A stretch of DNA of 60,000 nt from Cristatella mucedo. Taxonomy: Eukaryota; Bryozoa; Phylactolaemata; Cristatellidae. The translations under genes and the position numbers were made by a program. Within the stretch, counting starts at the first letter, position 1, and each line of letters starts with the position of its first letter. Of the stretch, positions 36,208-46,234 are shown one piece after another. Location: the NCBI GenBank assembly GCA_009760855.2, contig WPIO01000018.1:2727501-2787500 (forward strand), read 5' to 3'. The notes beneath the pieces are model-generated. The model did not search any database. It saw only the letters and a list, made by a program, of their open reading frames with translations, and was not told the DNA's origin.

Positions 36208-36624
36208 CAGCTAAAACGGCGTCATGTATGCATAGAGCCAGCTCACTTTCTGCTATGGGCACAGTGCCCATAGCAGGCGGTCCAACATTGCTACCAGAGC
36301 CTGTTTATATTTGTGTTAATTAAATACGATTTGAGATCTATTTTCACTTAGAGTTTATCCCTTCAACCTAAACACTAAACTCTAAGCCCTAAACAAAAAA
36401 ATTACAAAATCTAACCACTTAACCCTAAACAGTTAACTCAAGAACACAATCTCTAAGCCAACGCCCAATATCATAACCAACACGCAAAAATCTGTAAGAC
36501 GTGTTTATTTAACGTAAATATAAAGAGACGCTGGCGGAAATGTCGAACGGCCTGCTGTGGGCATTGTAGGAATAGCAGAAAGGGAGCTGGCTGGCTCCGT
36601 GCATAAACGACGCCGTATTAGCTG
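36208..36624. mobile_element. foldback / long terminal-inverted-repeat element
   Basis: The left arm (36208-36338) and right arm (36490-36624) are inverted copies. Left words CAGCTAAAACGGCGTC, GAGCCAGCTCACTTTCTGCT, CCCATAGCAGGC and TGTTTATATTTGTGTTAATT pair with right-arm words whose reverse complements are CAGCTAATACGGCGTC, GAGCCAGCCAGCTCCCTTTC, CCCACAGCAGGC and CTTTATATTTACGTTAAATA. The 150-bp loop is AC-rich and includes ACCTAAACACTAAACTC, GCCCTAAAC and AACCCTAAACAG. No transposase is present, so it would be non-autonomous. The left arm also contains a 25-bp local palindrome around GGGCACAGTGCCC. Confidence 0.82.
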
Positions 36625-36738
36625 CTTATCTTATAGTTTGATGAGGCGCGTTTATTGAGGTGTGCCATTAGGCGCATACGGATTTACGAGGCTTCGAGGT
36701 AATCGACTCCTCATTTTATGAGGAAGGTGAGTCACAGC

Positions 36739-36753
36739 GGGGGGGGGGGGGGG
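36739..36753. repeat. G homopolymer
   Basis: About 15 G in a row, 115 bases after the foldback element. Confidence 0.95.
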
Positions 36754-37060
36754 TCGGGCAATAACTGGACCGTTGGCGCTCTGGGCTCAGCTGTTATGAG
36801 AGCGAGGAAGAAGTGCTTTAGGTCGATGCTTGCGACTGCGGCTGAAGTTCTTGCATTCTTTAAAAAAGGCTCAGGAACGACGCTTCAAAAATGTCTGCAT
36901 TTCTGGTTTTTTTTAGCGGAATCTATGTTATTGAGTGTTTTCAGTCGCCAGCGGAGCTCCGATTAGCTGACTCGTCGCGAGGCGCTGTACAGGCCATGGT
37001 GCTTAATGAATGGACGGCTCCTCAGGCCCGTAAATATCGAAAATGCTAAAGGGCTAAAAG

Positions 37061-37151
37061 CAGGCAGAGAGAGAGAGAGAGAGAGAGGGGAGAAAGTGAG
37101 AGGGAGCGAAAGAGAGAGAGAGACAGAGACAAAGACAGAGACAGAGGCAGA

Positions 37152-37187
<36 letters not shown>

Positions 37188-37233
37188 CAAAGACAGAGGC
37201 AGACAGAGACAAAGGCAGAGAGAGAGACAGAGA

Positions 37234-37264
<31 letters not shown>

Positions 37265-37490
37265 TGAGAGTTAGAGAGAGTGAGAGAGAGAGAGTGGGAC
37301 AGAGAGAGAGACAGAGAGAGTTAGAGAGAGTGAGAGAGAGAGTGGGACAGAGAGAGACAGACAGACAGAGACAGAGGCAGAGAGAGGCAGAGAGAGAGAG
37401 AGTGAGAGACAGAGACAAAGGCAGAGACAGAGACAAAGGCAGAGGCAGAGACAGAGACAGAGACAAAGGCAGAGAGAGAAAGAGAGGGAG
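37061..37490. repeat. GA/CAGA-rich low-complexity tract
   Basis: About 430 bases of purine-rich GAGA, CAGAGA and GACAGAGACAAAG units. The strand asymmetry is near complete, which can favour unusual DNA structure. Confidence 0.95.
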
Positions 37491-37494
37491 GAAG

Positions 37495-38835
37495 ATACGC
37501 CTCTGGCGGCGCCTCAGCTTTACAGCAGCCCCGCTGCCATTGACAGCAGTCTCTCACGTTTCCGGCTCGCGACTCGCGCAGACCTTTAAAATCAGACCGA
37601 AGAGAAACGGAAACGAATCGTTGGCATTAGGTACGCAAAATTGTACTGACGCAGGCCGACTCCGTACTGCCGGCGCCCCGCCCCCACCCCCGCCAGTGCG
37701 CAGGCGGCGGGTGGGCGTGACAGAGCGATCTGACGTCACCGGGTCAGCTGCCCATGCCAGCGCGACGCTAATCGCACCGCTCTCTGGTCTCGCCGCCTGG
37801 CAGCCAGTAGCCGTCTGCACGCGCGCAAGCAGCTACCTCGGTCGGCCGTGGTTGGCTGCAATCGGACGGCGGCGGCGTGGTTGCGTCCTGGTTTCGAGGA
37901 TATCTCCAGTCGTTGAGGGATTGCCTCGCCGCCGAGGAGACTGCTCGCAATGTAAGCTGGCTCCGCCGCCGCCGACGTAGTATTCCGCGGCGTCATTCCG
38001 CGCTGCGACGGCTGCGACTTCGGCAACTGACGCCGATCTGCTTAGCGAACTCGCTAAACGATCGTCGAACGATTAGCTCCGGACGAGTGCCGAATGAGCC
38101 AAGTGTGCTGCGGGGGACTCGATTCATTTGGCATGCGTGCATGCGGGCCGCGGAGCAGCCGCGTTCGTGCGCTTAGCCGCCACCCGCATCGGCTACATAA
38201 CTGAGCGGCGCCGCCATGCTGGCGGCGCTAAAAGCGTTCCCCTCTCTCAGCCAACCCTAAATAAGAAGCTAATAATTCGGGAGAACTGCAAACGCTCGGT
38301 AGGATTGCAGCGGCGATGACCGTGATTCGACGCGACCGCCGCACGAGGTAAGCGCCGGTGGATCCCGACCGTGCGGCGGCTGTGGCAGGCGGGACGCAAG
38401 CTGCCGAGCCCCCGCTTCCGCATCCGGCATTTCCCGATCGCGAGAAGTGCGCGGCAGACGGCCGAGCGGCGAGCTATGCTCACGCCTCGTCGCCCACGCA
38501 CGTTTGAGAGGCTGCGCCGCTGCCGCTGCGAAGTTGCTGCGAAGCGCCCTTGTCGATGGATGACAATAATCCGCTGCCAGGAGAAATCAAGCCTCAATTT
38601 GGTCTCATTAAATGGCAAATCTTATTAGCAGACGCAACGCGCCGGCCTCGTGCGAGCTCGACGACTGGGGATATTCGCATTTTTCTCCATATTTCGTTCC
38701 GATGCACAGTGCCGGACCCGAGTCAGTCATTGCCCGGACATCTGCACGAGGCGACGCGCGACTGCAGTATGCACCTCAATGTGTCGAGCCTACCCCCCTC
38801 CGGCGTCGCCTTCACTGTTGCTGCCACTGGTACTG
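37495..38835. other. CpG-rich stretch, no assigned gene
   Basis: GC-dense, with many overlapping frames. A (CAG/CCG)-like composition near 37940-38000 and a TATTCCGCGGCGTC word are present. A 5' untranslated exon or promoter for the PKI gene could lie here, but nothing fixes one. Confidence 0.4.
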
Positions 38836-38975
38836 CTTGAGAGAGATAAAGAGGGGAAGAGAGATAGCGGGAGAGAGAGAGAGAGGAGAGGGGAAGAGAA
38901 AAAAGAGAGAGAAGAGGGGAAGAGATAGATGAGAGGAAAAGAGAGAGAGAGAGAGAGGGAGAAAGAGAGAGTCCG
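38836..38975. repeat. GA-rich simple repeat
   Basis: GAGAGA and GGGGAAGAGA units over about 140 bases. Confidence 0.95.
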
Positions 38976-38979
38976 ATGT

Positions 38980-41225
38980 ATCAGTGCAGCTGACGCGGTT
39001 GCCGACGCTACACCTTCATGCAAATGCTGGCGTTAGAGGCTTGCCGTGCCGGAAACTCACCGCAGCGCGGCCGATGGCCGAGCGCATGCTGCTGCTGCTG
39101 CATCTGGCTATGCAAACAAAGTCGGCCGCTCCGTAAACAGCAAGGCTCTGGCGCATGCCAGCAAGACGGACGCCTGCCCTTTTATAGAGTGCCGACACTC
39201 AACCGATAACGACCTGGCCTGGCTCGCGAAAAAAGCGAAGCCAGTTTTTCCCTTCAATCGCGAGATGTCTATGGATGCGGCGAGAGAGCATTCCACGTAA
39301 CTGTGCAGCTGCTGCTGAGCGGCCTCTGCGCTGCTGCTGCATGCAAAGGCCGCCGAAGCGCAGCAGCAGCAGCCAGTAGAGTGGCCTGCCTGTCGTGGGC
39401 TGCCAGGTGAATGCGAAGTGTGTACATATGGCTCTCGCCGCCGATCGCCGACGTAAGCCGAGATTGAAAGAGCTTTTTTGTCTGCGACCTGACCAGGGCT
39501 GACTGACGTAGGATAGAAGGGTGCCCGGGCGTGCGATGTCGAACCTCGGCTACGCAGAGTAAAAGCGTGAAGCACCTGCAGCCCACGGTGGCACGCGTTC
39601 GTCGGTTCCGAGACAGACCGTGCAAGCCAGTAGCTAGCTTGGGAGCTCGTAGGCGTGCCTGACGGGAGTGGCGATTTGCTTCCGCCACGATTCGTGGGGG
39701 GATTAGTTGGGGAGCTGGGCTCCCCCTCCTTCTCCTTCTCCTCCTCCTCCTCCTCCTCCCCGACCTTACCACTCTTTCCGACCCACTTCTGCCACATACT
39801 TACTCAAAGCTTGACTCGGAGCCCTGACGCACGGCCGGCCTCAGGACGGGACAGTCAAATAGTTGTGTGGGCATGCTCTCGCTTGTGCACCTGTCTGGCC
39901 GCACTGGCTTGGCTGCATGGGAAGGGTGGAATTGGCTCTGGGTTGTGAGCCGCTGGTAAACTACTATCTATGAATATCTACGAGGCCTGGTGACAGAGAC
40001 GGTTGGTCCCCTTCAGGGGAAAGTATCTTCTGGAAAGCCTCGGGGAATATCTTGGAATGCACGCGCAGTTCTAGGATGCGATACAAACTACATACTATTA
40101 TTAATACTGCCTAGTGTATTATCCTGAAAGATGAATTCCATGCCATCCGCTGTCGTTAACTCGCCTCTGCAGCCAAACTTCGGCCCGATCGTCATAGACG
40201 TCATTCGTGCTGCTCACTCTTACGCTGTGAAACGGCAGAGAGCTAAATCAGCTAGATTATGACTGATGCTCCGCCTAAGCGGCGGCTCCTGAATTGAAAC
40301 GGCAAGGAATCGATTGTGCAACAATCTATGGCCGAGGCCGGATAAAAGCCTATGCCGTGCCATAAGCAGTCAGTTGTTATTCCGGCATTGGTTGGCATTG
40401 GCATTTGAGCTGATTTGATCTCTGGATCATGCAGCCGTCGGCGTAAGTAATGGCCGTTGTTGAGCACAGGTAATCCTCCATCGCTGTCAATAAGACTCGT
40501 CTGCGTTATGGATATGGACTTGTTATGTTACTGTCTGGGCGCTCCTCGTCGCTGCAGTGTTATGCCACAGTCAGTATACCTGCATGCATTACCGCTTCAC
40601 CTACATGCTGCTAGCCGCCGCGATTCAAGGTTCAGGCGTCATCAGTTTTCGTCGCACGTCGGCTGAGACTAGCACCGTTGCGAGCCCTGTGTTTGTGGCC
40701 TAGTTCTATCCGAACGTGGCAGCCACCGCCACGTTTGTACACAACTTTGGCACGAAGTTCCGCTTCGCCTTCGCCTCAGGCCTCCACCTCCCAATCGTTC
40801 TCTTGTATTCCTCAACGGGCAACCGGTCCGAGCCTTGACCGTTGGTGAGTGGACCGGGCCGAGCTTTATCTCCTCTCTCGTGCACCAACGACCGGTGCTC
40901 TGCAACGCTGTCGCCTAGGGACGCCACCGCCCGCGCCGCTGCGTTGCACCACTCGGTCGGGGTCGGCTGCACGCAGCACTTGCCGAGTCGTGCACGCGAC
41001 CGGCTGTCAGGCGGTCGGCAATCCTACCGGCCGCGGAAATCGATGCGCGAGCGGCGAGTGCAGCACCGCATTGAGCGAGCGCATCTGGGCGTGCGGGGAG
41101 ACAATGCACCGGGCCGAGTTGAGCAATTTCCCACGAGCCTCATCGCTGGAGCTTCCTAGCTCTCCCAGGTCTCGGAGAGCGTCCGATGCCCTCTATCTGC
41201 TACGGGGCGTGACCGGCTTGCCGTG
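38980..41225. other. CpG-rich stretch, no assigned gene
   Basis: Contains GCTGCTGCTG runs near 39090 and 39310-39370 and a TCC run at 39725-39760. There are several long but overlapping frames on both strands. No recognisable domain. Confidence 0.45.
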
Positions 41226-41231
41226 CCAAAG

Positions 41232-41234
41232 CTG

Positions 41235-41265
<31 letters not shown>

Positions 41266-41272
41266 AGAGAGC
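41232..41272. repeat. GA simple repeat
   Basis: About 40 bases of GA with GGGAGG interruptions. Confidence 0.93.
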
Positions 41273-41479
41273 AGAGCTGCCCAGTCGAAGTAGCTCAGCT
41301 TTCGTCCTTTGCTTGCACCATATGGAGTGATTTTCAAACTCCCCGATGAAGCAGCATTTTTCTCCGTCATATAACGCTTGCCTGTCTGATTCGCTGACCC
41401 CAAATCGCCCTGGTTTTGCCCCTCGAGGGGCGGAGAGTCTAACGCTCGCATCAAACGGCCCAGGTCGTTTGCCTCAGTC

Positions 41480-41545
41480 TTGCTGCGCCTGTAAAGCACC
41501 TGGATAGAGAATGAGCTCTGTTAGGGCGCTACGAAAGCGAAGTGT
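41480..41545 (+). mobile_element. short LINE B/SINE2-type 3' end
   Basis: AAGCACCTGGATAGAGAATG then AGCTCTGTTAGGGCGCTACG matches the shared 3' tail. No head or coding sequence was recognised upstream. It lies 500 bases before the PKI exon. Confidence 0.6.
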
Positions 41546-41751
41546 ACATACTGCATATATTACGAAAAAGCTTCGGTTCAGTCACCTTGTCCAGGGAACT
41601 TAGTTGGCTGGCCACTACTAGGTAGGCCTGCTTGCTAGCACGGCAGGCAGTGTCAGCTCGCTTTCAGGCCTCTTCAGTCCAAGCCTCGGCCCTTCGATCC
41701 CGCCGCCGCTCGGGTGCTCACGTGTCTGCGTCTTTCTTCGCATGCGTGCTC

Positions 41752-41860
41752 GTGCGATTGTGCAAATCGCACGCAATCGATCGATTGCGTGCGATGCATG
41801 CACGATCGTGCATGCATCGATCGTGCATGCACGAGCACGTGCTCATGCTCGTGCTTTCGA
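41752..41860. repeat. cluster of adjoining palindromes upstream of the PKI exon
   Basis: Several inverted repeats stand side by side. One perfect 26-bp palindrome is centred on ATCGATCGAT near 41780. A second perfect 26-bp palindrome, centred on ACGATCGT near 41808, directly follows. A further copy of CGATCGTGCATGCACGAG runs into the 12-bp palindrome GAGCACGTGCTC. The words CGTGCATGCA and GCACG recur throughout. The cluster ends about 130 bases before the proposed PKI exon. It may be a regulatory or structure-forming element, or a decayed simple repeat. The GAGCACGTGCTC core contains an E-box (CACGTG). Confidence 0.8.
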
Positions 41861-41993
41861 TAGCTCTGCTGTCGACGTTTTTCCGGCACGCCTGCTGTGC
41901 TCTGTACAATCCGATACGTCGAGCGGCGTTCGTTTTTAGGGGGTTTTCTCTTTCGTTCTCACGTCCTTAGCGGGGCCGCCCTCTTTGCTCCAG

Positions 41994-42205
41994 GTCGACG
42001 GCCACAGCAGCCGCTCTGCCGCCCAGCGACGTAGCGACCATGGCCGAGATCGAAAGCAGGCAGGCAATGGAGAGCTTCCTGCACGCTGGCCGCTCGGGCC
42101 GGAGGAACGCCGTGCCCGACATTCTGTCCTACTGCGAGCCGTCGGCGGGATCTGTCGACGAGCTTACGCAGGCGATGATAAAAATCGTCTGTAAGGAGTC
42201 GTCAG
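41994..42205 (+). CDS. cAMP-dependent protein kinase inhibitor (PKI), first coding exon
   Basis: PKI proteins are small heat-stable inhibitors that bind the catalytic subunit of protein kinase A as a pseudosubstrate and export it from the nucleus. The ATG at 42040 lies in a good context (A at -3, G at +4). The peptide carries GRSGRRNAVPDI at residues 17-28. Every classical contact is in place: F13 (P-11), R18 (P-6), R21 and R22 (P-3, P-2), N23, the pseudophosphorylation alanine A24 and hydrophobic V25. Residues 41-51 (ELTQAMIKIVC) align with the PKI nuclear export signal and keep three of its four hydrophobic positions, with Cys at the fourth. A CAG/GTATG donor follows base 42205, after 55 codons plus one base. 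A pyrimidine-rich CAG acceptor ends at 41993, so the exon probably includes 46 bases of 5' UTR. The family is usually 70-80 aa, so a C-terminal exon of roughly 20 residues is expected; I did not find it. The start, the donor and the absence of in-frame breaks suggest a functional exon. Confidence 0.92.
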
Positions 42206-43615
42206 GTATGCGATTTATCTTGCCGGGCTACCGACTAATTAAGCGGCAGCCAGCAGAGCAGCCAGCAGAGCAGCGGCAGGCAGATCGTCTGCCTGAGGAA
42301 GAGCAGAGGACCGCATGCTGGGACGGTCCTAGCCTCGCTTCGAAACGCCTTGCGCCGGCCGGCCGCTTGCAGCTACTGCGCCGCTGCCGAGCAAACAGTC
42401 GAATCTCGCGGCGGCACGCACGACGTGCCGGCCTTGAGCCCAGCTCTCGGCAGCAGCGGTCTGGCACCCCGGTGCTGCTGCCCTGGTGGCAGAGCTATCG
42501 TTTCGCGTACTGATCGACCTGCGTTGCCGAGGCGCCAGTGCAATCGCTGCCCGGCGCGTGCTGTCTGCTCTGTCAGCCCGGGGGGCTGAAAGCCAAAGCT
42601 TCTGCTTACAACTGTCAGGCACTTGCCTCATCGACTGAAAATCTGCTAGCAGAGCAAACAGCTACTCGGGTGCGGTTTCAGTCGAACTCGTGGGCAGCTT
42701 CCGGTGGAGTGGTGGCGACGTGCCACTCTTAGCATCTCGAATGCACTTGTCCTGACTGCAAATACCAGTAGAATACTAGCGAGTGTAGTCAACTATGTCT
42801 TACCCGAGGCGTCTAGAGCCTTCCTATGTGCACTACTCTTAGTGCGGCCAAGGTAGCAGGGACTACATTAGCTTGGAATTCGGCGAACACTAATCGCCAT
42901 GCCGCTTTTTAAAGAGACTCTCTATCGGAAGACTGCGAGCTCGAGCTGGTCTCGCTCGATTTCCATTGCAGAATACCCATCCCGCTGCGGCAGTATCTTA
43001 GATTCTGAAGCGTCTTTGTAATTTGGGATAACTTGAGCGACTAATAGGATGCTGCACGCCGGTTATGCCTCGAGGCTAGTCGTTTCCGCGTAGCTTGGGG
43101 CGGCGTCTTTTCACGGAGAACCGACAGTCTCTACCGAAGTTCTTCTGGCCAATCTTGGCTACTTTAGGATCTTGAAATCGTTATTCGACTGCCTGGAGTC
43201 ATTGGAATACTATAGAAGAAATGTGTTTACCGTCCCATGAAAACGTGATCTCTTTCTACGTACTTAACATATTCTGGAACGGAAGCATGTCAGTTGTCAT
43301 AGATATATCAGCATATCCAGGCAGAATCTGTGAAGAAATAAGTACATTACATTTTTTTTCGCGAAAATGCCAAATATTCTGTGCACAATTGTTGCTGGGG
43401 GAGGAGGGTTCGCACTTAGGCACAGCACTGCCGGCCACGAGGGCGTGGTTTGTACGAAATAGCCGTTCAATCTAGAGCAATAGAAGCAGGTTGGAGCTTT
43501 GCACTCTCACTCGCTGCTGAACTTGAACTATGCTCTCCTCGGACTGCAGTGTTTGTCATATCCCCAAAAGTGTACCAGCCTTCGACCGTAGTTTACCTTT
43601 AGTCCCCGGGTCTTA
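42206..43615. other. presumed PKI intron start, then unassigned sequence
   Basis: Directly downstream of the proposed splice donor. It stays GC-rich to about 42720, then becomes ordinary. CAGCAGAGCAG-like short repeats lie at 42245-42275. I could not find an exon for the PKI C-terminus. Confidence 0.5.
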
Positions 43616-43619
43616 ATCA

Positions 43620-43740
43620 TTTGTAGGGTGCTCGAACTTGACGACACGAGGCGATTGGTTCGAGTCTTGAAGTAGGCCACTCTTTACTGTCCACTTCAAT
43701 CGGAAGTAGTAGCTGCTAAGGCTTTTCTATAGCTATCTTT
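43620..43740 (+). mobile_element. possible SINE1-related fragment
   Basis: TAGGGTGCTCGAACTTGACG, TTGGTTCGAGTCTTG (B-box-like), CTTTACTGTCCACTTCAATC and GCTGCTAAGGCTTTTCTATA are in SINE1 order, but each is diverged. Confidence 0.45.
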
Positions 43741-43924
43741 TGCAAAGTTGGCTAAGTAAATGAGAGCCTAGCCTTTTTGATTCTATACAAAATATGGGCA
43801 AAAATTAATGGTAAGCTGATTCGTCAGCCTCAATTGTATCACTTATATAGCTACGTGTCTGTTGTCTTTGCTCTTTTTTCCATCGGAACATCCAATTTAA
43901 TGATAACAACCACGTGGGGTTAGC

Positions 43925-45015
43925 ACGCATTAGTGCACGGCAGACTATTTAAATGGCCGCAGCTAATGCTGTGAAGAGCACGTTGGTGCGTGTGGATTTA
44001 AACGTCAAGTCGGAAAATATCTTGAAATCAATTGCCAGTGAGTTTCATGCTTTGAGAACCTAAGGACTAAAAGCACGGGCTCAATAGGGTTTGAGGTTGG
44101 TTAGAGACACCGAAGCATAACTTGAGCAACAAGATCGGGCGGCTCAATGCAAAGCCTACTTCCAGAGTATTTCGTATAGGAAGGTCAGAACAAGGGAATG
44201 AAAGGATATAAAAGTGAGTGATGAGTCTTGAAGTCGATACCCCAATTTCATGCGAGCCCGTGCATGTTGGTGAGAAGTAGTGTGATGTGGCAGTTGCGGA
44301 GTTTAAGACAAAAAAGCCTAGCTGTCGAGTTTTGCAAAAACTGTTAGCACCTTGATTTCAGGTTGGATCACGAACGCACGGACCGTCTAAGCTACAGTAT
44401 CCTTGTCTAAGCCACCATAAGTTGTTGCGTAGCTCAAAGTAAGCACACTTTACTATGTAGATGATGCGGATATCTACATAAAGGTCACTTTGGAATAGGA
44501 CACTTAGATTCGTGCAAACACTCCTGGTCGAGGTTGGACTTTCCAATATCTGTGTAGCAATAGGTTTTACCATAATTACTAAGTTGGTTTTATTGTCATC
44601 TAATTTTTTTTCAGCCGTCCAATTGAAAATTTCATTAATAAATGGCATACGACAGTCATGAGAATTCGACGTGGTGGAAGGCCGGTAGAATTCAAAGTAC
44701 AATTACTGTGGCCCCCTGCCTTTCAGCACCTCGAACTCGCTCACGTGCTGTATAACTGTGTGCCATCGCATGAACATGCAAGTCTAAATTGTGTGGGCTG
44801 ATACATCAGAAAAGTTGGGGTATACGTTGTAAGAGGAAGTTGATCAAGCGAAGATCACTGGAGTATTCCATACTGTAAAGGTTCCATTGATAACTTTTGC
44901 CCGAAGGGTGATCATTGCTAATACATGACTGAAACTAGCTAGGTTTTATTTCAAGTGGGATGAAAGAGTTTAGCCGGTCTACTTCTATTCGTTCTAGTAT
45001 CTTTAAGAGCAACGT
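43925..45015 (-). mobile_element. LINE B, decayed copy
   Basis: Minus-strand reading, from high to low coordinate, gives a RPAKLF block (44990) and a much altered TQFRLACSCDGTQLYS near 44790, which corresponds to HNLGFHFYADDTQ. KKLDDNKTNLVIMVKP (44610-44560) corresponds to LKLNDDKTNLLVMGKP. LSVLFQSDLYVDIRI follows at about 44500. The rest matches the C-terminal region and 3' UTR at 7040-7430: GTGTGATGTGGC, TGAAGTCGATCC and related words occur in the same order. Frameshifts and stops are frequent. The YADD is lost. Confidence 0.78.
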
Positions 45016-45424
45016 GTAACTTTTTAGACGTAATATATAGTAATATATAATAAATACATACATATATAAAATATAATACATAATTTAACTTCAACTTTGT
45101 CTACAAACTGTCTCAACAAAGTAAGCTCTGGTCTTACAACACTTTTGCTGTATCGCTGTGTCGTGTACAAAAGACCTGAGAAAGAAAATAGGCTACGATT
45201 GGCTCTAGCAGCGATTGAAGTATGACTAAAGTAGCTGGGATGCATGAAAAAAGGCGTACATTTTCGACCGGTACTTTTCCACAGGTTCGCTGTAGCCGTT
45301 CCCTCACGATTAAAACGCCATGTGCGTTTTTCGTTGTTATTCGAGATCGTACTCAGTGCTTTGATGTTGGTCGTGAATAAAAGGTTTACAGAGGGCTTGT
45401 CGACCTCTCTTTAGTAAGGTCAGG

Positions 45425-45610
45425 GAGGGCTGATTTACCAGCCTCATTTATATAGCGGCAGAAGAGCCCTACTTAGAAGAGGCTTTCACCCCCCTCCCCC
45501 CCACTTGCTGTGAGAAATAATGGGTCGCCATTGCTTGACTCCAACCAACGACCCTGGTCGTCGTGAAGAGCACGCGTCTTAGGCGTCCTGGGCGAATACT
45601 GGGGGGGGGG
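45425..45610 (-). mobile_element. SINE1-related, decayed
   Basis: The plus strand has CCAGCCTCATTTATATAGCG, GCAGAAGAGCCCTACTTAGA, a C-rich run, then GGGTCGCCATTGC and AAGAGCACGCGTC in SINE1 order. The B box is badly damaged. Confidence 0.65.
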
Positions 45611-45914
45611 GGACTCTGCTAAGCGATGTGCCTGTCGCTGCCACACACAATAACAATCTTTGCGGCTGCACGTGACTACGGTGCAGTACGTACTTGGGAG
45701 ATTTAACTGTAACAGACCGGCTTGAAGGTATGTGTTGGCCCGCTGGGTAGCAGAACACGCCCCTTCAGCCTTCCTAACATCAGTTGCCGTTTGCAAGGGT
45801 AACATCTGATCCCATTCTTAGCATACTTCTGGCTACATCAAGGAAACCCAACAAGCAGGATAACGGCCAATGATAATGCAGGTTTCTGGCATGTGCCCGC
45901 TTCATTGGTAATAA

Positions 45915-46060
45915 TGGAGTAAAGTCTGTTGGCTACCGAATGAGCACCAAATACCCCTTAAGCTTTGAGGAAACAATAGATAACTCTCCTGCATAATACC
46001 TACTGATTCATTATGACTTTTTTGGAGTCACAGACGGAGCTACGTAAGATATCATAACGC
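45915..46060 (+). mobile_element. LINE A 3' UTR fragment
   Basis: AGTCTGTTGGCTACCGAATG, then ACTCTCCTGCATAATACC and TTGGAGTCACAGACGGAGCT, match the LINE A 3' UTR in order. No coding part precedes it. Confidence 0.85.
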
Positions 46061-46145
46061 ATTGATGTAACGCTTTCAGCCGTGCCACCAGTATACAGCG
46101 TATGTGCTTGCGAATTGAAATGGGGAAGAGAGAATAGAAGAGCTG

Positions 46146-46146
<1 letters not shown>

Positions 46147-46204
<58 letters not shown>
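46147..46204. repeat. (CA)n microsatellite
   Basis: About 58 bases of CA followed by TATATATA. The flanks repeat AGAGAATAGAAGAGCTG on both sides (46127-46143 and 46215-46231), so the repeat sits between a 17-bp direct repeat. Confidence 0.95.
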
Positions 46205-46212
<8 letters not shown>

Positions 46213-46234
46213 ATAGAGAATAGAAGAGCTGCCA

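Noticed and set aside
36345-36440. true interstitial telomere array
   Set aside because: The CCTAAAC words are irregular and spaced by unrelated bases; there is no tandem run.
37006-37980. 324-codon open frame rich in Arg and Glu
   Set aside because: It lies in the GA/CAGA low-complexity tract, whose lack of stop codons is a by-product of the repeat; the opposite strand is equally open with Ser/Leu.
42040-42513. 157-codon read-through of the PKI start
   Set aside because: Similarity to PKI ends at the CAG/GTATG donor. The continuation is low-complexity and far longer than the family, so splicing at 42205 is preferred.
44690-44780. apparent head-to-head inverted LINE B junction
   Set aside because: A short plus-strand resemblance (TTTCAGCACCTCGAACTCGC) suggested two opposed copies, but the minus-strand RT blocks run through it in order, so one copy is the simpler reading.
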